NCBI RefSeq assembly: GCF_002422095.1
Contig: NZ_DITB01000012.1
Span: 1-18,766, forward strand
Origin: Flavobacterium sp. UBA6195
GTDB lineage: Bacteria > Bacteroidota > Bacteroidia > Flavobacteriales > Flavobacteriaceae
Length of the DNA: 18,766 bases
Reading direction: 5' to 3'
Within the stretch, counting starts at the first letter, position 1, and each line of letters starts with the position of its first letter. The notes under the pieces are model-generated. The model ran no database searches. It was not told where the DNA came from and saw only the letters and a program-made list of their open reading frames with translations. Positions 15,308 to 18,766 of the stretch are shown in pieces. The translations under genes and the position numbers were made by a program.

Positions 15308-16375
15308 TTATAAAGTGTTCACGTTATTTAAATCGGCAAAAGCTTGTTCTAAACGTTTGTTGAACGTAACTTCTCCTTCACGAACCCATTTTCTTGGGTC
15401 GTAATGTTTTTTATTTGGACTATCTGCTCCTTCTGGACTTCCGATTTGTGTTCTTAAATAATCAATTTTAGATGTCATGTAATCGCGAATTCCTTCTGTG
15501 AAAGCAAATTGTAAATCAGTATCAATATTCATTTTGATTACTCCGTAAGAAATAGCTTCTCTAATTTCTTCTAAAGTAGAACCAGAACCTCCGTGGAAAA
15601 CAAAATCAACTGGGTTGTTTCCGGTGTTGAATTTATTTTGAACGTATTCTTGTGAATTTTTAAGGATTTTAGGAGTTAATTTTACATTTCCTGGTTTGTA
15701 AACGCCATGAACATTTCCAAAAGAAGCAGCAATAGTAAATCTTGGGCTTACTTTCATTAATTCCTCATAAGCATAAGCAACTTCATCAGGTTGTGTGTAT
15801 AATTTTGAACTATCCACATCTGAATTGTCAACACCATCTTCTTCACCACCTGTGATTCCTAATTCGATTTCTAAAGTCATACCCATTTTACTCATTCTTT
15901 CTAAATATTTTTTAGAAATTTCTAAGTTTTCTTCAATAGGTTCTTCTGATAAATCAATCATGTGAGAACTGAATAATGGTTTTCCAGTTTCAGTAAAATG
16001 TTTTTCAGATGCATCTAATAAACCATCAATCCACGGTAAAAGAATTTTTGCACAGTGGTCTGTATGTAAAATAACTGTAGCGCCATAAGCTTCTGCTAAA
16101 GTGTGTATATGTTTTGCACCAGCAACCGCACCTAAAATAGCCGATTTTTGGTTTTCATTTGATAATCCTTTTCCAGCGTTAAATTGTGCACCACCATTAG
16201 AAAATTGGATGATGACAGGTGCATTTAATTTAGCGGCTGTTTCTAAAACACCATTAATTGTACTAGAACCTACAACATTAACAGCAGGTAATGCAAACCC
16301 TTTTTGTTTGGCATAGTTAAAGATTTCTTGAACTTGATCTCCGGTAGCAACACCCGGTTTAATAGTGTGACTCAT
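15308..16375 (-). CDS. fbaA: Class II fructose-bisphosphate aldolase
   Basis: A zinc-dependent aldolase interconverting fructose 1,6-bisphosphate with dihydroxyacetone phosphate and glyceraldehyde 3-phosphate. From the ATG at 16375 it is 355 residues, close to the 359 of Escherichia coli FbaA. Active-site residues are all visible: Asp106 and zinc ligand His107 in HTDHC, Glu171 in EIELG, catalytic Glu179 in GGEEDG, zinc ligands His223 in NVHG and His261 in HGGSGS, and the phosphate-binding NIDTD. The frame is open 23 codons further upstream, but that extension is not aldolase-like and crosses a likely -7 element, so the start MSHTIKPGVATG is chosen. It lies 46 bases after the tamL-like gene. 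Confidence 0.96.
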   Translation of the reverse strand: MSHTIKPGVATGDQVQEIFNYAKQKGFALPAVNVVGSSTINGVLETAAKLNAPVIIQFSNGGAQFNAGKGLSNENQKSAILGAVAGAKHIHTLAEAYGATVILHTDHCAKILLPWIDGLLDASEKHFTETGKPLFSSHMIDLSEEPIEENLEISKKYLERMSKMGMTLEIELGITGGEEDGVDNSDVDSSKLYTQPDEVAYAYEELMKVSPRFTIAASFGNVHGVYKPGNVKLTPKILKNSQEYVQNKFNTGNNPVDFVFHGGSGSTLEEIREAISYGVIKMNIDTDLQFAFTEGIRDYMTSKIDYLRTQIGSPEGADSPNKKHYDPRKWVREGEVTFNKRLEQAFADLNNVNTL

Positions 16376-16400
16376 AGTTGTATGTTTTGTTATAGTTATG

Positions 16401-16408
16401 CAAAAATA
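16401..16408 (-). promoter_or_regulatory. Possible -7 element of fbaA
   Basis: TATTTTTG on the minus strand matches TAnnTTTG and lies 25 bases before the fbaA ATG. No TTTG occurs at the expected -33 distance, so fbaA may also be read from the upstream gene. Confidence 0.4.
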
Positions 16409-16421
16409 ATAATTTAAAAAA

Positions 16422-18766
16422 TTAGAACGGATAATTAATTCCAAAATTTAGCACTGTTTTGCCAAAGTTGATTCCTTTCAGCCATCGTTCTCCTATTTCT
16501 CTACTAGGGTCATAAGCTTTGTAACCTAAGTCTAGTCTGAAAACAAAGAAGTCAAAATCATATCTAAAACCTATCCCAGTTCCTACAGCCAAGTCTTCTA
16601 ATGAATTTAAACCATTAAAGGTGTATTCTTTATTTGTTACATTGTCAAAAATATTCCAGATGTTTCCAATATCTGTAAAAAAAGCACTATAAAAATTTCC
16701 TCCCACTCTAAAACGATATTCTAAACTGTAGGCTAATTTTAGGTTAGCTTCATTGAAGTCATTTATTCCACCACTACGACCTGGGCCTAAACTATAAGCT
16801 TGCCAACCTCTATTGTCATTAGATCCACCAGAAAAATAACTTCTGGAAAATGGAATCGATTGCCCGTTTCCATATGGGACTGCTAAGCCAGCAAATGCTC
16901 TCATGGCTAGGGTGTTTTTCTTGCCAAAATCCCAATGTTTAATGAAGTCTACTTCACCTTTTATGTATTGTGAATATTCAATTCCAAACATTGTTTTGTT
17001 TCCATTAGCACTTAAGGGTTCGTTTTTTGTGTTGGCAAATAATGAAAGCAAATTACCAGCCGATTCTATTTTCGTTCTAATAGAGTAAAAATTATTATCA
17101 AGCAAATTGGCTTTAGTGTTTTTGAAAAAAGTTATACTAGAAGAAACAATCAAATTGTTTTCAATTAAACGAAGTCTTCTTTCTCCAATACTTCTTATAA
17201 TTTTATAGTTGTTATCATCTGAGGGAAATGTTATTACCCCGTTTTCAACATCATTAATAAAATCAACAGCTCCTTGTGTAGTTAGATTATTATTATCATC
17301 CAAGTAATCTGGGTCTACATTGTAAAGCTGAGCCAAATTATTTAAGGTGTTGTATGATGATGTGTATACATTAAAATAATTTTCAGGATTTAAATTCTTG
17401 ATGAATTGAATGTTTAATAAATCAAAACGTATTGTATTTCCTTGCTTTGGTGCCCAATTGTAATAAAAAACTCCAGTTAAGTTTTCTTTGTCTAGCCCAA
17501 TATTTCTTTGACTGGTTAAACCAATCGTTGCAGTAGTAGTGGGAAGCATTTCTTTTTTTATAATCTTACGAGTATTTAATGGAAATACAATTCTGGGGAA
17601 ACTCAACTTTCCTTCTAAACCATATTCTGAGATGTTAAAAAACACGTTATTTGGATTAGCCAAATCTCTTGAAGATCCAATGTTTCCTTTAGTAGACAAT
17701 TCGAAAGTTTCTGCTCTTTTAAAAAGATTTCGCCAAGTGAAAGCCATTCTTCCACTAATTCCAAATTGTTGAATGTCTGAAGTAGTAACATCTATAGAGG
17801 GTTGCCAAACATATTTAGGTTTACTCATTAAATAAATGTTTGCTATGAGTGAACTATTTGTGCTATCAGCCGGATCCTCAATGTATTCGATATTGGGATA
17901 ATTAAATACTTTTAGATTACTTAGTGATTTTGAAGTTAATGTTCGGTCATTATCACTAAATAGTTTTCCTTTTTCAATAAAAATGGCATTTGTTATTGCC
18001 TTGGGTTTGTATTTTAATTTACCAGCACTGTAAATATTGAAATTTCTATAGGTTACACTATCATTAAATTGATTTCGTTCTTTTTTTGAAGTATTGTTTG
18101 TAAATATATTAACTTGAGTTATTTTGTAAACACCAAAAGGTTTTTTTATTAGCGTGTCTCCTTTTTTTACTAATCGGTCTTCAATTTTTAAGTTTACTTT
18201 TATTTTCTGTATTGAATCATCAATAATAGCATCATATTTTATGTTGCTTTCTTGAAAATGATAAACACCATTATTTCTTAGATATTGGGTAATTCTTTTT
18301 CTTTCATTATCGAAGTTTGAAAAATTATATTGTTCTCCCTTTTTTATGAAAGATTTTTTAGCTTCTAATGCGTATAAACTATCTACTATAGGGGTTTCTA
18401 TAAATTTAGAAATGGAGTCAATAAAATAAGGCTTACCTGTGTTTACTTTGTAAGATATCTTTCCTTTTTTCTTATCAATTGAATCGATGGAAAGCGTTAC
18501 TTTATTTCTGATAAAACCGTTGTTGTAATAAAATCCACTTAATCGATCTTTTGAACGTTGCGCCTTTTTTTCATCAATAATTACAGGTGCTTCCCCTGTT
18601 TCTTTTATAAATTTTGACAATCCACTTACAAAAAAAGATTTCCCTAAACGTTCCACTTGTTTTGCAGATAAGAAACGATTAAGTCTTTTTATACGATTTG
18701 GTTTTTTATTTAGCCAAGCTTGATATGACGAATCTGGATTAGGTTTTGCAATATTATAAAGAGTTA
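16422..18766 (-). CDS. tamL: TamL/BamA-like outer-membrane assembly protein, 5'-truncated by window edge
   Basis: An Omp85-superfamily protein expected to help insert or export proteins at the outer membrane, likely with TamB. The frame is open to the window edge. The GTG at 18656 is internal, because sense codons continue upstream (KPNPDSSYQAWLNKKPNR), so the N-terminus, usually a lipoprotein signal in this family, is missing. The visible part has POTRA-like repeats (about 18650-17850; KKAQRSKDRLSGFYYNNGFIRNKV-type stretches) and a C-terminal surface-antigen barrel (about 17800-16425). The barrel carries the lid-loop motif GGSNDNRGW (near 16780-16840) and ends in Phe (NFGINYPF). BamA itself is a possible alternative, but position and length fit the TamL group better. 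fbaA and accD follow on the same strand. Confidence 0.85.
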   Translation of the reverse strand, partial: TLYNIAKPNPDSSYQAWLNKKPNRIKRLNRFLSAKQVERLGKSFFVSGLSKFIKETGEAPVIIDEKKAQRSKDRLSGFYYNNGFIRNKVTLSIDSIDKKKGKISYKVNTGKPYFIDSISKFIETPIVDSLYALEAKKSFIKKGEQYNFSNFDNERKRITQYLRNNGVYHFQESNIKYDAIIDDSIQKIKVNLKIEDRLVKKGDTLIKKPFGVYKITQVNIFTNNTSKKERNQFNDSVTYRNFNIYSAGKLKYKPKAITNAIFIEKGKLFSDNDRTLTSKSLSNLKVFNYPNIEYIEDPADSTNSSLIANIYLMSKPKYVWQPSIDVTTSDIQQFGISGRMAFTWRNLFKRAETFELSTKGNIGSSRDLANPNNVFFNISEYGLEGKLSFPRIVFPLNTRKIIKKEMLPTTTATIGLTSQRNIGLDKENLTGVFYYNWAPKQGNTIRFDLLNIQFIKNLNPENYFNVYTSSYNTLNNLAQLYNVDPDYLDDNNNLTTQGAVDFINDVENGVITFPSDDNNYKIIRSIGERRLRLIENNLIVSSSITFFKNTKANLLDNNFYSIRTKIESAGNLLSLFANTKNEPLSANGNKTMFGIEYSQYIKGEVDFIKHWDFGKKNTLAMRAFAGLAVPYGNGQSIPFSRSYFSGGSNDNRGWQAYSLGPGRSGGINDFNEANLKLAYSLEYRFRVGGNFYSAFFTDIGNIWNIFDNVTNKEYTFNGLNSLEDLAVGTGIGFRYDFDFFVFRLDLGYKAYDPSREIGERWLKGINFGKTVLNFGINYPF

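Noticed and set aside
16376..16444. 23-codon N-terminal extension of fbaA to an ATG at 16444
   Set aside because: The extension overlaps the end of the tamL-like gene, contains a -7-like element and is not aldolase sequence; the ATG at 16375 gives the usual length.
16422..18656. GTG at 18656 as the start of the TamL/BamA-like gene
   Set aside because: Sense codons continue upstream to the window edge with family-like residues, and a secreted protein would need a signal sequence that is not present after the GTG.

Overview
The window looks like a stretch of core chromosome from a member of the Flavobacteriaceae (Bacteroidota), close to Flavobacterium. It is strongly AT-rich. Several genes lack a clear Shine-Dalgarno sequence, and several leaders carry the Bacteroidota promoter form TTTG-N~20-TAnnTTTG. 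The gene content (Prc-type protease, the order mreB-mreC-mreD-mrdA-rodA, a TamL/BamA-like protein next to fbaA and accD) is also typical of the group. This taxonomic call is inference from sequence character and gene content; no search was run.

Layout: (1) 1-1580, + strand: the 3' part of a Prc/Tsp tail-specific protease, entering from outside the window. (2) 1591-1610: a hairpin separating it from the convergent cell-elongation operon. (3) 1649-7203, - strand: mreB-mreC-mreD-mrdA-rodA, with overlapping or abutting junctions, driven from a probable promoter near 7250-7284. (4) 7347-8879, - strand: purH, with its own terminator, a well-matched promoter and an odd GC-rich leader. (5) 9055-9685: a REP-associated tyrosine transposase gene enclosed by perfect 31-bp inverted repeats, each able to fold into a hairpin. 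(6) 9705-10093, - strand: two tiny membrane-protein genes. (7) 10178-14284, + strand: a MacB-type ABC permease, a membrane-anchored protein of unknown function starting with TTG, and a TonB-dependent outer-membrane receptor, ended by a strong terminator. (8) 14343-18766, - strand: tamL-like gene (cut by the window edge), fbaA and accD. Two different heptanucleotide tandem arrays lie in the short gap between fbaA and accD.

How the genes work together: MreB/C/D, PBP2 and RodA make up the elongasome that builds the side wall. The Prc protease and the TamL-like protein act in envelope quality control and outer-membrane assembly. The receptor and permease are envelope transport functions. PurH, FbaA and AccD supply purines, triose phosphates and malonyl-CoA. 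The accessory material is small: the REP/transposase unit and the adjacent small membrane genes, sitting between purH and the permease.

Most of the window is ordinary core genome, and I did not find a clear new multi-gene system. The best leads are an AccD with no zinc-ribbon cysteines, the bounded REP-transposase unit, the paired heptamer arrays around the accD/fbaA junction, the unknown TTG-start protein, and dyad symmetries upstream of that gene and of the receptor gene.
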